Below are positions 29,851-39,470 of a stretch of DNA of 64,000 nt, one piece after another. The number at the start of each line of letters is the position of its first letter. The first letter of the stretch is position 1. The position numbers were made by a program, and so were the translations under genes. Below the pieces are notes generated by a model. The model did no database searches. It was given only the letters and a program-made list of their open reading frames with translations, and was not told the origin of the DNA. The stretch comes from Streptomyces sp. ADI95-17 (GTDB taxonomy: Bacteria > Actinomycetota > Actinomycetes > Streptomycetales > Streptomycetaceae), in assembly GCF_003846175.1 (NCBI RefSeq), contig NZ_ML123044.1, positions 479,810 through 543,809 on the forward strand, read 5' to 3'.

Positions 29851-31251
29851 GTGAAGCTGCGCCACTTCGCTCCCCTGATCGTCGCCTGCACGGCCACGTT
29901 TCTGCTGCTCGCCTACGCCACGGTCGTGACCGTGGCCATTCCGGCGATCGCCGCCGATCTGCACACCGATTTCGCGGCGTTGCAGTGGGTCGTGGACCTC
30001 TACACGCTCGCGCTCGCGGCGCTCCTGATCGTCTGCGGGGCGGTGGGCGACGCAATCGGCCGGCGCAGGGTCTTCCTGGCCGGGTTCGCGCTCTTCACGC
30101 TGGCCTCCCTGGCCTGCGGGCTGGCACCCGGGGTGCGGGAACTCATCGCGTTCCGGGGTGCGCAGGGGGTCGGCGGGGCGGCCATGTTCGCGACCACGCT
30201 GCCGCTGATCAGGTCGTCGTACCAGGGGCGGGAACAGCACCGGGCCTTCGCCGTCTGGGGTGCCGTGGCCGGGCTGGCCGCGGCGGTCGGCAATGTCTGC
30301 GGCGGGCTGCTCGCCGAGGCCCTGGGCTGGCGGTGGATCTTTCTGCTCGCGGTGCCGGTGGGGGCGGCCGGGCTGGTGCTCGCCGTCGTGTTCCTGCCCC
30401 GTGACCCGGAGCGCGGGGCCGGGCGGATGGACATGACGGGGTCGGTCCTGCTGAGTGCGGGCATCGCCGCCCTGGTCGTCGGGGCGCTCCTGTCCGGCGA
30501 GCACGGTGCGGGGGCGGGTCCGGGGCTCGCCGCCGTCGTGGCGGCCGTGACCATGCTCGCCTTCGTCGTGCACGAGCGCCGTACGCCGGATCCCGTGATC
30601 GATCCGGCGCTGTTCCGCCACCCCAGGTTCCTGGCCGTGGTCTCGGTGGCGTTCGGCTACTACTTCGCCGCGTTCGGACCGCTGACGGTGATGTCGTCGT
30701 GGTTCCAGGACGGTGCGGGCCTGGACGCGGTCGACACCTCGCTGCTGCTGGCCCTCCAGCCCGCGGTCTTCTTCGCCGTCTCCGCCACGTGCGGGGCCGC
30801 GCTCCAGCGCGTACCGCTGTGGATCCCACTGGGCGTCGGCACCGCGCTCTGCGCCGCGGGGTGTGCGGGTTTCGCGCTGCTGGGCGTCTCGTACGGGCCT
30901 GCGGCGCTCGTGCCGTCGCTGCTGCTGACCGGGGTCGGTGCGGGCATGGTGTCGCCGGTGCTTCCGTCCGCGGCCATGCGGGACGCCGACCCGTCCCGCG
31001 CGGGCACGGCCGCCGCCGTGGCCAACACCGCCCGCCAGGTGGGTCTCGCGCTGGGCACCGCGGTGTGCGGCGGGCTGTTCATCGGCCTCGCCGCTCCGGG
31101 GCGGCGGGAGTACACGACAGCGGTCGGCGAGGTCGGTGCCGTCGCGGCACTGGTCGCGCTCGGCGCGGCGGTGTCGGCGGTGGTACTGCTGAGGCGTGCG
31201 GACACGGGCGTGCGCGGGGCTCGTTCCCGGGTGGGTGCCAGTGAGTCGTAG
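29851..31251 (+). CDS. MFS transporter, DHA2 (drug/siderophore exporter) type
   Basis: 466 residues with about 14 hydrophobic segments. Motif A-like GDAIGRRRVFLAG follows the second/third segment. VVDLYTLALAALL and GGAAMFATTLPLI are typical of the EmrB/QacA (DHA2) drug:H+ antiporters. GTG start 3 nt after the fused ABC gene, so co-transcribed. Its neighbours suggest export of a siderophore, but no biosynthetic gene is in the window. The stop codon lies inside the first of three tandem 15-bp repeats. Confidence 0.9.
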   Translation: MKLRHFAPLIVACTATFLLLAYATVVTVAIPAIAADLHTDFAALQWVVDLYTLALAALLIVCGAVGDAIGRRRVFLAGFALFTLASLACGLAPGVRELIAFRGAQGVGGAAMFATTLPLIRSSYQGREQHRAFAVWGAVAGLAAAVGNVCGGLLAEALGWRWIFLLAVPVGAAGLVLAVVFLPRDPERGAGRMDMTGSVLLSAGIAALVVGALLSGEHGAGAGPGLAAVVAAVTMLAFVVHERRTPDPVIDPALFRHPRFLAVVSVAFGYYFAAFGPLTVMSSWFQDGAGLDAVDTSLLLALQPAVFFAVSATCGAALQRVPLWIPLGVGTALCAAGCAGFALLGVSYGPAALVPSLLLTGVGAGMVSPVLPSAAMRDADPSRAGTAAAVANTARQVGLALGTAVCGGLFIGLAAPGRREYTTAVGEVGAVAALVALGAAVSAVVLLRRADTGVRGARSRVGASES

Positions 31252-31285
31252 ACGGGTGAGTCGTAGACGGGTGAGTCGTAGACGG
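31241..31285 (+). repeat. Three perfect 15-bp tandem repeats
   Basis: GTGAGTCGTAGACGG occurs three times head to tail without change. The first copy contains the stop codon (TAG) of the MFS gene. Confidence 0.95.
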
Positions 31286-31303
31286 TGTCCCTAGGACCGG
31301 CGC

Positions 31304-31348
31304 CCCGAGGGCCGGTGTCCCGAGGGCCGGTGTCCCGAGGGCCGGTGC
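31304..31348 (+). repeat. Second set of 15-bp tandem repeats
   Basis: CCCGAGGGCCGGTGT occurs twice exactly and a third time with a one-base change at the end; a more diverged copy (CCCTAGGACCGGCG) precedes them at about 31289. It is unrelated in sequence to the neighbouring repeat but has the same period and copy number. Confidence 0.9.
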
Positions 31349-31369
31349 CGCCGGGCGGTCGCCGCGGCC

Positions 31370-31762
31370 CTACGCGCCCGCTTCCTCCGGTCCCGTGTCG
31401 TCCGGGCCGGAGGAGCCGATCTGTTCGGCCCGGAGCGCCAGGTCCTGGAGCACATCGGCGGAGGTCACGTCCGTCTGCCCGGAGTCGTGCACCTGGGCCA
31501 GCATCGCGAAGGCCAGGGTGAACGCGCCGACCAGCTGCTCCACCGCACCGCCGACCTCCCGGCCGACGAGCGTCGCGACCTCCTCGATCGAGGCGTCCTC
31601 GGGGACGGAGATCCGGGGCATCGTCTCGTTGAGGAGCACGGTCACCACGCTGGGATCGGTCTCCAGGTCGTCGCGGTCGACGTTCTCTTCGAGCAGCCGA
31701 CGGATCTCGCCCGCCTCCGTGAGGATGCCCACCACCCGCTTCACCACTTCGCTCTGCTCCAT
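31370..31762 (-). CDS. Hypothetical small acidic helical protein
   Basis: 130 residues, predicted mostly helical and acidic, with EVVKRVVGILTEAGEIRRLL and VGREVGGAVEQLVGAFTLAF. No Cys, no membrane anchor and no recognised domain. Convergent with the MFS gene across the tandem repeats. Codon use is normal for the genome, supporting a real gene. Confidence 0.65.
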   Translation of the reverse strand: MEQSEVVKRVVGILTEAGEIRRLLEENVDRDDLETDPSVVTVLLNETMPRISVPEDASIEEVATLVGREVGGAVEQLVGAFTLAFAMLAQVHDSGQTDVTSADVLQDLALRAEQIGSSGPDDTGPEEAGA

Positions 31763-32028
31763 CCGGCGAGCATAGGCGCGCAGCGGTGCGGGCGGTGATC
31801 AATCGGCGCTTCCCGTCGGCGGTCCGGGCCGGACGGGGCGGTTCGCCGCGAGTCCGGGGGCGTCGCGCAATGTCCGGAATATGCCTCTGGCACATCGGTG
31901 AAGCGGCACCCTGGGCAATATCAGGACATGCGGGAGGGTCCGACCCCCGGCGAGCCGGATTTTTCGCTCACCTGTGCGGAAAGGATGTTCTCCAGGAGAT
32001 TGCCGGGTGACCGTCCGGAGGGGGACCG

Positions 32029-34237
32029 GTGCTGGGGCACGAGCGCAGTGACAACGACTTGAGCGGTACGGTGCACGGCCCCGCGATCCAGTCGGGGAAG
32101 GTGTACGGCGGTATTCACTTCCATACGGAGGCCGCCCCGGAGGCCCGCGGGCCGAAGCCGCCCTGGCAGCTCCCGCCCTCGATCCGGATCACCGGCCGTT
32201 CGGCTGAGGTGAAGACGCTGGAGGGGCACCGCGCCCGGGCCACCCGGGAGGGGCATCCGACGCTCGCCGCGGTCAGCGGGCTGGGGGGGTGTCGGCAAGA
32301 CGGCGGTCGCGCTGGCCTGGCTGCACACCATCCGCCCGCACTTTCCCGGTGGCCAGTTGTACGCGGATCTGGGGGCCCAGGCGCCCGGCGGCCCGGTCGA
32401 CCCGGGTGAGGTGGTCGGGCGGTTCCTGCGGGCCCTGGGTGTGCCGACCCCTCAGGTGCCCCCGGTCCTGGCCGAACGGGTCGCGCTGTACCGGTCGTTG
32501 ACCGCGGACCGGCGGCTCGTGGTCATGCTGGACGACGCGGCGACCGCGGCGCAGGTCCGGCCGCTGTTACCGGCGGGGCAGTGCGTGACCGCGGTGACCA
32601 GCCGGCGGCGGCTGCCGGGGCTGAGCGTCGACGGGGGCCATGTCATCCATCTGGAGCCGCTCGGCCGGGAAGCGGCGGTGGAGCTGCTGGATTCGACCCT
32701 GGCGGACGGCCGGGTGGCCGCGCAGCCCGAGGAGGCGCGGGCGCTGGTCGATCTGTGTGCGGGGCTGCCGCTCGCGGTGCGAATCGCCGGGGCCCGGCTG
32801 GCGGCGCGCCCCCGGCACGGCATCACCACGATGGTCCGGGCACTGACCGAGGAACACGACCGGCTGGAGGCGTTGGCGATCGACGGCGACCACGATGTGC
32901 GGGCGGCGCTGGACCTCTCCTACCAGGGGCTGCCGGCCGGGGCCGCCCATCTCTACCGGCTGCTGGGGCTGCATCCCGGGCGGGAGTTCGGTGGGCCGGT
33001 GGCCGATGCGGTGCTGGGCTCGGACGCCGCCGACGCGCTCGATGTGCTGTACGACGCGAGCCTGCTCATCGACGCCGGTCAGGCGGCGGGGGCCGAGCGC
33101 TACCGCTTCCACGACCTGGTACGGCTGCACGCGCTGGCACAGGCGGACCGGGACGAGTCCCCCGAGGAGCGGGCCGCGGCGCTGCGCCGTATCGGCTACC
33201 ACTACCTGGCCAACGCCACCCGTGCGGAGGAGCTCATCGACCCGCAGCACCGCACCATGGCCCGGGACTTCGGCCCCGGCCCGGTCGTGGTGGTGGAGTT
33301 CGGTGACGGCGGCGCGGGTGACGGCGCGGGTGCGGCGGACGCCGCGCTGGACTGGCTCGAACACGAACTGCCCAACCTCATGGCGGTGCTCCGGATCGCC
33401 CGTGCGGCCGGAATCCCGGCGCTGGGCTGGCAGTTGGCCGACGCCATGTGGCCGCTGTTCCTGCGGCGCAAGTTCTACGAGGAGTGGCGCGAGGCGCACC
33501 GGGAAGGGCTGCTCGCGGCCGAGGAGTGCGGCGACGAGGCGGCGGTGTGCCGGATGCTCACCTCGGGCGGCCTGGGCGAACTCGACATGGACTGCCCGGA
33601 ACAGGCGCTGGGCATGTTCGAGCGGGCCGCCGCTTCCTTCCTGCGCACCGGGGACGCGCTCGGGCACGCCCGGACGCTCAACTACCGCGGTCTGGCCCAT
33701 CAGCGGCTCGGCGAGCCGGACCGGGCCGCCGGGTTCTTCGGCCGGGCGGCCGCCGAACTGCCGGACTGCGGCGACCGACGGGCCGGTGCGCTGGCGCGGT
33801 TCAACCTCGCGGATGTCGCGCTGTCGCGCGGGCTGTACGAGGAGGCCGCCCGTGAAGCCGAGGCCGCCCGCGACGTGCTGCGGGAGGCCGGTGACACGTA
33901 CAACACCGCCCGCGCCGACGCGCTGGCCGGCCGGGCGTACCTCGGCCTGGGACGGCTCGACCGGGCCGAGGCCGGTCTGCGGGCGGCGCTGGACACGCTC
34001 CGGCCCATGTCCGCCGGCTACGAGACGGCCCGCGCGCTGGGAGGCCTGGCGCTGGTCTCCGAAGGGCGCGGGCAGCCCGGACTCGCGCGGCGGTGCTACC
34101 GGGAGGCGCTGGTCCTGTACTCCGCCGTCGGCGGGCCCGACTCGGCCGACGCGCAGGAGGTACGGGACAGGCTGGGGGCACTGGGACCGGAGGCCGGGGA
34201 GAACGGCACCGCGGACAACGGCGACGCCGCCGGCTGA
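32029..34237 (+). pseudogene. NB-ARC/TPR regulatory ATPase, frameshifted within the P-loop
   Basis: GTG start with GGAGG upstream. The N-terminus carries the typical DNDLSGTVHGPAIQSGKVYG leader of streptomycete NB-ARC proteins, then ITGRSAEVKTLE. At 32283-32289 a run of seven Gs breaks the frame inside SGLGGVGKT. With six Gs the reading continues as GGVGKTAVALAWLH and on through an NB-ARC domain (VVMLDDAATAAQVRPLLPAG, TSRRRLPGL, GLPLAVRIAGARL) and C-terminal TPR repeats to 34237. It would act as a STAND-type signalling switch. A TTA codon is at 32567-32569. It may be a true mutation, phase variation or a read error in the G run. Confidence 0.8.
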
Positions 34238-34662
34238 GTGCGCGTGTTCCCGATGACCCGTACCGCCGTCGCGCCGAACTCCGCGACGGGCAGCCCGGCC
34301 ACCAGCCAGGCATGGGCGACCGAGGCCCAGACCGCCCACCGCGTACCCCGCCGGCGCCCGTCCAGTACCACCGGGCGGCCCGCTCCGCCGAGGAGCAGCC
34401 AGCACCGGGGGCCGCGGTGTACGGCCACCACCAGGGCCCCGGGGTGACGGGCGGCCAGCGCCGTCGCGGACCGGGGCCCGTCTCCCCGGGCCACCAGCAC
34501 ATCGGCGAGCAGCGGCAGCGGGGACGGGGCGGGCAGCCGGACGCGTACGTGTTCGTCCACGACCGGGGCGCCGGTGTCCGGGTGCAGCAGGGTGACCTCG
34601 GTGCGGCGGACCGGTCCCCGGGCCCGGGGGTCCTCGTACAGCACCACGGTGAGCGCGGTCAT
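34096..34662 (-). CDS. Hypothetical protein, coupled to the GT-like gene
   Basis: 188 residues; the ATG overlaps the stop of the upstream gene in ATGA, so it is translationally coupled. The first 140 residues look folded (alternating hydrophobic strands, LALVVAVHRGPRCWLLLGG-like region) but match no family I know. The last 47 are low-complexity (Ser, Pro, Ala) and run antisense through the end of the NB-ARC gene, as if an earlier stop had been lost. Confidence 0.55.
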   Translation of the reverse strand: MTALTVVLYEDPRARGPVRRTEVTLLHPDTGAPVVDEHVRVRLPAPSPLPLLADVLVARGDGPRSATALAARHPGALVVAVHRGPRCWLLLGGAGRPVVLDGRRRGTRWAVWASVAHAWLVAGLPVAEFGATAVRVIGNTRTQPAASPLSAVPFSPASGPSAPSLSRTSCASAESGPPTAEYRTSASR

Positions 34663-35912
34663 CGCGCTGCCCCGCCCCGCTCGTCGTACCGCACGCCGAA
34701 CGGCAGCGGTGCGTGCTCTGCGGCGGGTCGCACCGCGGGGGCGCGCAGTCGCAGCTTGCGGTAGATCAGCGCGCGCATCCTGGTGGCGAACCGGCCGGGT
34801 TCGGAGGTGATCCGGTCCGCGATCCGCTCGTACCGCTGCCGCCGGTAGAGCGCGGAGGAGCGGGCGAGCTGGCGGCCGAGCGGGCGGTCGCCGTGCAGCC
34901 TGGGGACGAGAGAGGCCAGTTCGGCCACCGGTGACCCGGGGTCCACGTCCGCCTCCGGTGCGCCCGCCATCAGGACGGGGACGCCGGTCATCGATCCGTA
35001 GAGCGAGACGGATCCGTGGTCACCGACGACGTAGTCGGCGGCGACGAGGGCGCCGACCCAGTCCGCGTGCTGGCTGATCACGGTGAGACCCATCCTGCCC
35101 AGGGGCGCCAGCCAGCTGCGGATCTGCCATTCCCCGTGGGCGTTCCAGATGTTGGGGTGGAGCAGGAGCGCGATCCGGTGGTCGTCCCTGGGCAGTTCGG
35201 TGACCAGCCGTTCCAGAACTTCCGGGCTCTGCCCGAACAGGGAGCGCGGCCCCCAGGTGGAGCAGGCGAGCACCAGCCGCTGCCGGGCCCTGGTGTGCAG
35301 TGCCTCGCGGTAGAGCGCCCGCAGCGGCAGGCTCGCGGCGATGCGGTCGAAGCAGGGGTCGCCCACCACCTCCGCCGCGGGCAGCGCCTCGGGGCACTCG
35401 CGGCCGAGCCGGGTCAGCTCCTCGTGGTGTGCCAGCACGATCGACTCGGGCACCAGCCTGCCGTCCTGGACGAGCCACTGCCGGTTCAGCCCGTACACCC
35501 CGCGCTCCGCGACCGGGCGTCCGCGCTGCCCTGCCGGGACCAGCTTGTTGTGCCCGGCGCCGTGCGGCAGCACGATCACCGGGGCGTGCAGGTCGTTCAG
35601 CCCGCCGTGGGCCGCGGACAGCGCCAGGTCGAAGGGCAGCTGGACCGCCTGGTGCCACGGCAGGACCAGCCCGCCCAGCTCCTCCAGGAAGGAGTCCACC
35701 CCGTGGCTGAACACGTCGGGCGCCGGTGTGAAGAAGACCTGCACCCGGGCGTCGCCCTCCAGCAGCCGTACCGCGTCCAGCAGCCGCTGTCCGGCGGTCA
35801 CCGTATGCACGACGGCCAGCACCCTCCGGCGGATCTGCCGGGTGGCCCAGCGGTCCACGTCCAGACGCATCGGCACATGCGGCCGATGCGTTTCGGCCAT
35901 TGTGAGACTCAT
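34659..35912 (-). CDS. GT-B-fold / CDP-glycerol glycerophosphotransferase-like protein
   Basis: 417 residues, soluble. PVIVLPHGAGHNKL, YGLNRQWLVQDGRLVPESIVL, RQRLVLACSTWGPRSLFG, RIALLLHPNIW and AADYVVGDHGSVSLYGSMTG resemble the donor-site half of CDP-glycerol glycerophosphotransferases and related GT-B enzymes (His-Gly and D-x-G-S clusters). The exact substrate cannot be read from sequence. The ribosome site GGGGGA lies in the loop of a short GAATCG/CGATTC hairpin. Divergent from the SARP gene, coupled to the 188-residue protein. Confidence 0.6.
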   Translation of the reverse strand: MSLTMAETHRPHVPMRLDVDRWATRQIRRRVLAVVHTVTAGQRLLDAVRLLEGDARVQVFFTPAPDVFSHGVDSFLEELGGLVLPWHQAVQLPFDLALSAAHGGLNDLHAPVIVLPHGAGHNKLVPAGQRGRPVAERGVYGLNRQWLVQDGRLVPESIVLAHHEELTRLGRECPEALPAAEVVGDPCFDRIAASLPLRALYREALHTRARQRLVLACSTWGPRSLFGQSPEVLERLVTELPRDDHRIALLLHPNIWNAHGEWQIRSWLAPLGRMGLTVISQHADWVGALVAADYVVGDHGSVSLYGSMTGVPVLMAGAPEADVDPGSPVAELASLVPRLHGDRPLGRQLARSSALYRRQRYERIADRITSEPGRFATRMRALIYRKLRLRAPAVRPAAEHAPLPFGVRYDERGGAAR

Positions 35913-36242
35913 AGAATCGTTCCCCCGATTCCTCGCCCTCGGACCGGTGGCCCCGTCCGAGACGGCCGCGTCGTTTCGCGGCGCACGCCGAACTCATGCC
36001 CGACGCGCTTGACGGGCCGCTTGCAGGAATCCTGCACTCCGGGTGCGGGCGGTTCGGGGCCGCTTCCGGGCGGTTCCGGGGGATCTCTCCCGGGCGGCCG
36101 GAACGGCGGGTGGAGGGTGCGCCCAGTACGCGCCCGTGCGCCCCTGCCTGCTCCCCGCGCCCGGGGTGACAGTGGAAGGTCCAGCACACTCGTGCGGGCG
36201 CTGCCGTCGGCGGCAGGAAGCAGCGCACCCAGCGGGGGCGAT
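35913..36242. promoter_or_regulatory. Divergent regulatory region between GT-like operon and SARP gene
   Basis: No gene is seen. TTGACG at 36009-36014 with TGCACT at 36033-36038 (18-nt spacing) is a possible SARP promoter. A palindrome, TGCAGGA-A-TCCTGCA (36022-36036), overlaps this spacer and -10, a position suited to a repressor. GAATCG/CGATTC (35914-35931) encloses the ribosome site of the leftward gene. Confidence 0.4.
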
Positions 36243-39200
36243 GTGGAACTTCTTGCTCTGGGACCTCTTGAACTATGGCATCAAGAACAGCAGTGCAGGC
36301 TCGGATCGGTGAAAACGCGCTGTGTACTGGCGGTTCTGGTGCATTCGCTCGGTGAGCCGGTCTCCATGGACGCGTTGATCGACCGGGTCTGGGGCGATGA
36401 TCAGCCCGAGTCGGCCGTGGGCACCATGCAGAGCTATGTGTCGAGGCTGCGCGGGCTGCTGCGCGACTCGGTCGGCGATCTCATCCAGGTGGAGCGCCCG
36501 TCGCCACGTCAGTACCAGCTCCGCATCGACGACCGTACCGACGTCGATGTCTCGCACTTCCAGCAGCTGCGCAAGGACGCCCGCGCGGCAGCCGGGCAGG
36601 GCAAGCGGGAGCTGGCGATCGGTCTGCTGCGCACGGCCGAGGACAGATGGCGCGGGGATCCGTTGCCCGAGTCCACGAGCGACTGGGCCGCCTCGGTACG
36701 GGGCCGGCTGGTGGAGGACCTGCGCCGGGTGCGGGAAGAACGCATCGGTCTGGAGCTGGAGTTGGGGCGGCACGCCGATCTCGTCGGTGAGCTGCACGGA
36801 CTGGCGTCGGAGAATCCGCTGGCCCAGCAGGTGATCGCCGCACTGATGACGGCGCTGTACCGGTCCGGGCGGCACGACGAGGCGCTAGCCGTCTTCCGCA
36901 CCACGCGGAGCCGGCTGCGCGACGGGCTCGGCATCGAGCCCGGTCCGGAGCTGCAGGAACTTCACCGGCGCATCCTCGGACAGGACCGTACACTCCTGGA
37001 GACGGCGGTGAGCGCAGACCGGCAGGCGGACCCGGGGCCGCGCAGCAATCTGCCGCGCGACAGCCGCGACTTCACCGGCCGTGCCGCCGAACTCCGGGTG
37101 CTGTTGGGCGAATCGGCACAGGCGGACGGCCGCGCCGCACGCGATTCCGGGCAGCCGGCCGACTCCGCCGCGTACGCGCTGCCGCTCACCGTCGTCCACG
37201 GCATGCCCGGCATCGGCAAGACCACGCTCGCGGTGCACGCCGCCCACCGGCTCCACGACGCCTACCCGGGAGGCCGGCTCTACGTCGATCTGCACGGGTT
37301 CGACGGGCAGGCGCCGTACGACCCCGCCGAGGCTCTCGCGGTGCTGTTGCACGCCGCCGGGGCCGGCGGTGATCTGCCGGACTCACTGGACGAGCGGGCG
37401 GCGCGGTGGCGCGAGTGGACGGCCCGTCACCGTGTGCTCGTGGTGCTGGACAACGCGCGGGACGCGGCCCAGGTGCGTCCGCTGCTGCCCGGCGCCGCGA
37501 CCTGCCGGGCGATCGTGACCAGCCGGAGCCGGCTCGCCGGGCTCGACGGCACCTCCTCGCTCCTGGTGGAGGGGCTGTCCGACGAGGAGGCCGCCGCTCT
37601 CTTCACCCGGATCGCGGGCGCCGCCCGGGTCTCCGGCGCCCCCGAGGCGCTCGCGCTCGTGATCCGGGCCGCCGGCTGCCACCCCCTTCTCCTCCACTGG
37701 TTCGCCAGCCGCTTCCGGCACCGGGAGTCCTGGACCCTGCGCCATCTGCTGGACCGGCTGGCCGAGGCGGCCGACCCGCTGGACGAGTTCGACGACGGCG
37801 AGCTCGTCTCCGCGTTCCGCTTCTCGTACACCGAACTGGCGGACCCGACACAGACGTTGCTGCGCCACCTGGCGCTCCACCCCGGCCCGGACATCACGGT
37901 GACCGCAGCCACCGCTCTGGTCGGAGCGGACCCGGACGACGCCCGGATCCGCCGCGGCCTGGACGAACTCCACGACTTCCACCTCCTTGAGGAGCCCACC
38001 CCGGGCCGGTACCGGCTGCACGATCTCACCAGGGCCTTCGCGCTGCGCATGTTCGACCGGGCGGAGCCGGAGGAGTCCCGGGCCCGGGCGGCCGGCCGGC
38101 TGTTCGGCCACTACCTCACCACGGCGCACCACGCCGACCTGCACACCCATCCGCACCGCCGGAGACTGCCCGCGGGGCCCGAGTGCACCTCGGCGTACGC
38201 CACCGACTTCCGCGACGCCGACGACGCCTCGGCGTGGCTGGCCCGGGAGCGGGCCAACCTCCTCGCGGCCGCCCGTACGGCCGCCGACGAGGCGCCCGCG
38301 TACGCGGCTCTCTTCCCGCACGTGCTGGCGCCGGTGTTGAAGCACTGGGGCACCTGGGCGGTCACGAACGAGCTCTACGGAGCGGCCGTTCACGCCCTGC
38401 GCGCCCTCGGTACCCCGTACGCCCTCGCGCAGACGCTGATCGAGGCCGCCGACGTACTGGCGCAGACCGCTCCCGACGAGGCGTTGAACTGCGCGGGCGA
38501 GGCGCTGGAGCTCTTCCGCGGTCTCGGCCATCCGCACGGCTGCGCGGACGCCCTCTTCCAGGCGGGCCGGGCCCATCTGGCGGCGGGGCGCGGAGGGGCG
38601 TCGCTGCGCGTCCTCGACGAGGCCCTGACCGGGTACCGGCAGGTCGGGGACCGCGAGGGGGAGGCGGGCGCGCTGAACGTCCAGGGCGCGGCGTTCTTCC
38701 AGGCGGGCCGTCACGGGGAGGCGCTGGGCAGGGCACGGGCGATTCTCGGCATCTACGAGGAGACCGGAAACCTGCTCGGCCGGATCCACGCCCAGAACAA
38801 CCTGGGCGAATTCCATCAGAGCCAGGGGCAGTACGAGGAGGCCCTCGCCCACTACGAACGCTCACTGGTGCTGGCGCAACGGCACGGCGGCCGGCAGGAA
38901 CTGGACATCCTGGACACCAACATGGGGGCGGTCTACCAGGCGACCGGGCAGACCGCGCGGGCCCTGGCCTGCTTCCGGCGCTCCCTGGAGAGCCATCGCG
39001 CGCACGGCGACGCGCTGGGCGAGGTCAACACACTGATCAATCTGGGGACGATGTACGCGGAGACCGGACGCACCGGCGAGGCGCTCGCCCATTTCCGGAC
39101 GGCCGGGGACGTGGCCCGCCGGATCGACAGCGGTTACGAGTACATGCGGGCCCTGCTCGGCGCGGCCGACGCCCACCGGGCGTCGGGGCAGTTCGCCACC

Positions 39201-39434
39201 GCGTCGCAGACGTACGAGCAGGCTCTGACGGCGGCCCGGAGGACCGGCTCCCTGCTCGGCTCGGCGCAGGCCCTTTCGGGCCTGGCGCACACGGCACTGG
39301 ACACCCGCCGCTGGGGCCAGGCCCGGCGCCACGGCACCCGGGCGGTGGCGCTGTACCGGAGGCTGGAGGCATGGGAGGAGGCGGACGACCTGCGCCGGCG
39401 GCTCCTGGAACGCCCCGAGGTGACCGGCTCCTGA
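36243..39434 (+). CDS. SARP-type regulator of AfsR class (OmpR-like HTH, BTAD, NB-ARC, TPR)
   Basis: 1063 residues from the GTG at 36243 (VELLALGPLELW). Order of domains: winged-helix DNA-binding (about 1-90, with MDALIDRVWGDDQPESAVGT and VSRLRGLL), BTAD (about 95-240, ending GIEPGPELQELHRRILGQD), NB-ARC with intact P-loop VVHGMPGIGKTTLAV and LVVLDNARDAAQVRPLLPG, then TPR repeats from about 640 (for example AQNNLGEFHQSQGQYEEALA). AfsR-class proteins activate antibiotic or morphology genes. No biosynthetic cluster is adjacent, so the target is unknown; the GT-like operon and the secreted peptide are candidates. Confidence 0.92.
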   Translation: MELLALGPLELWHQEQQCRLGSVKTRCVLAVLVHSLGEPVSMDALIDRVWGDDQPESAVGTMQSYVSRLRGLLRDSVGDLIQVERPSPRQYQLRIDDRTDVDVSHFQQLRKDARAAAGQGKRELAIGLLRTAEDRWRGDPLPESTSDWAASVRGRLVEDLRRVREERIGLELELGRHADLVGELHGLASENPLAQQVIAALMTALYRSGRHDEALAVFRTTRSRLRDGLGIEPGPELQELHRRILGQDRTLLETAVSADRQADPGPRSNLPRDSRDFTGRAAELRVLLGESAQADGRAARDSGQPADSAAYALPLTVVHGMPGIGKTTLAVHAAHRLHDAYPGGRLYVDLHGFDGQAPYDPAEALAVLLHAAGAGGDLPDSLDERAARWREWTARHRVLVVLDNARDAAQVRPLLPGAATCRAIVTSRSRLAGLDGTSSLLVEGLSDEEAAALFTRIAGAARVSGAPEALALVIRAAGCHPLLLHWFASRFRHRESWTLRHLLDRLAEAADPLDEFDDGELVSAFRFSYTELADPTQTLLRHLALHPGPDITVTAATALVGADPDDARIRRGLDELHDFHLLEEPTPGRYRLHDLTRAFALRMFDRAEPEESRARAAGRLFGHYLTTAHHADLHTHPHRRRLPAGPECTSAYATDFRDADDASAWLARERANLLAAARTAADEAPAYAALFPHVLAPVLKHWGTWAVTNELYGAAVHALRALGTPYALAQTLIEAADVLAQTAPDEALNCAGEALELFRGLGHPHGCADALFQAGRAHLAAGRGGASLRVLDEALTGYRQVGDREGEAGALNVQGAAFFQAGRHGEALGRARAILGIYEETGNLLGRIHAQNNLGEFHQSQGQYEEALAHYERSLVLAQRHGGRQELDILDTNMGAVYQATGQTARALACFRRSLESHRAHGDALGEVNTLINLGTMYAETGRTGEALAHFRTAGDVARRIDSGYEYMRALLGAADAHRASGQFATASQTYEQALTAARRTGSLLGSAQALSGLAHTALDTRRWGQARRHGTRAVALYRRLEAWEEADDLRRRLLERPEVTGS

Positions 39435-39470
39435 GCTGCTTCGCCCGGGAGCCGGACCTCGGTCAGGCGT

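Noticed and set aside
27367..30621. 1084-codon minus-strand open frame over the AraC/ABC/MFS genes
   Set aside because: High-GC antisense artefact; the plus-strand products have clear families, terminators and ribosome sites.
31786..32010. Short plus-strand ORF before the NB-ARC gene
   Set aside because: No ribosome site, poor codon bias, no recognisable product.
36241..36312. ATG at 36241 as the start of a small gene
   Set aside because: It is in a different frame from the SARP gene and gives a short peptide; the GTG two bases later opens the SARP frame.
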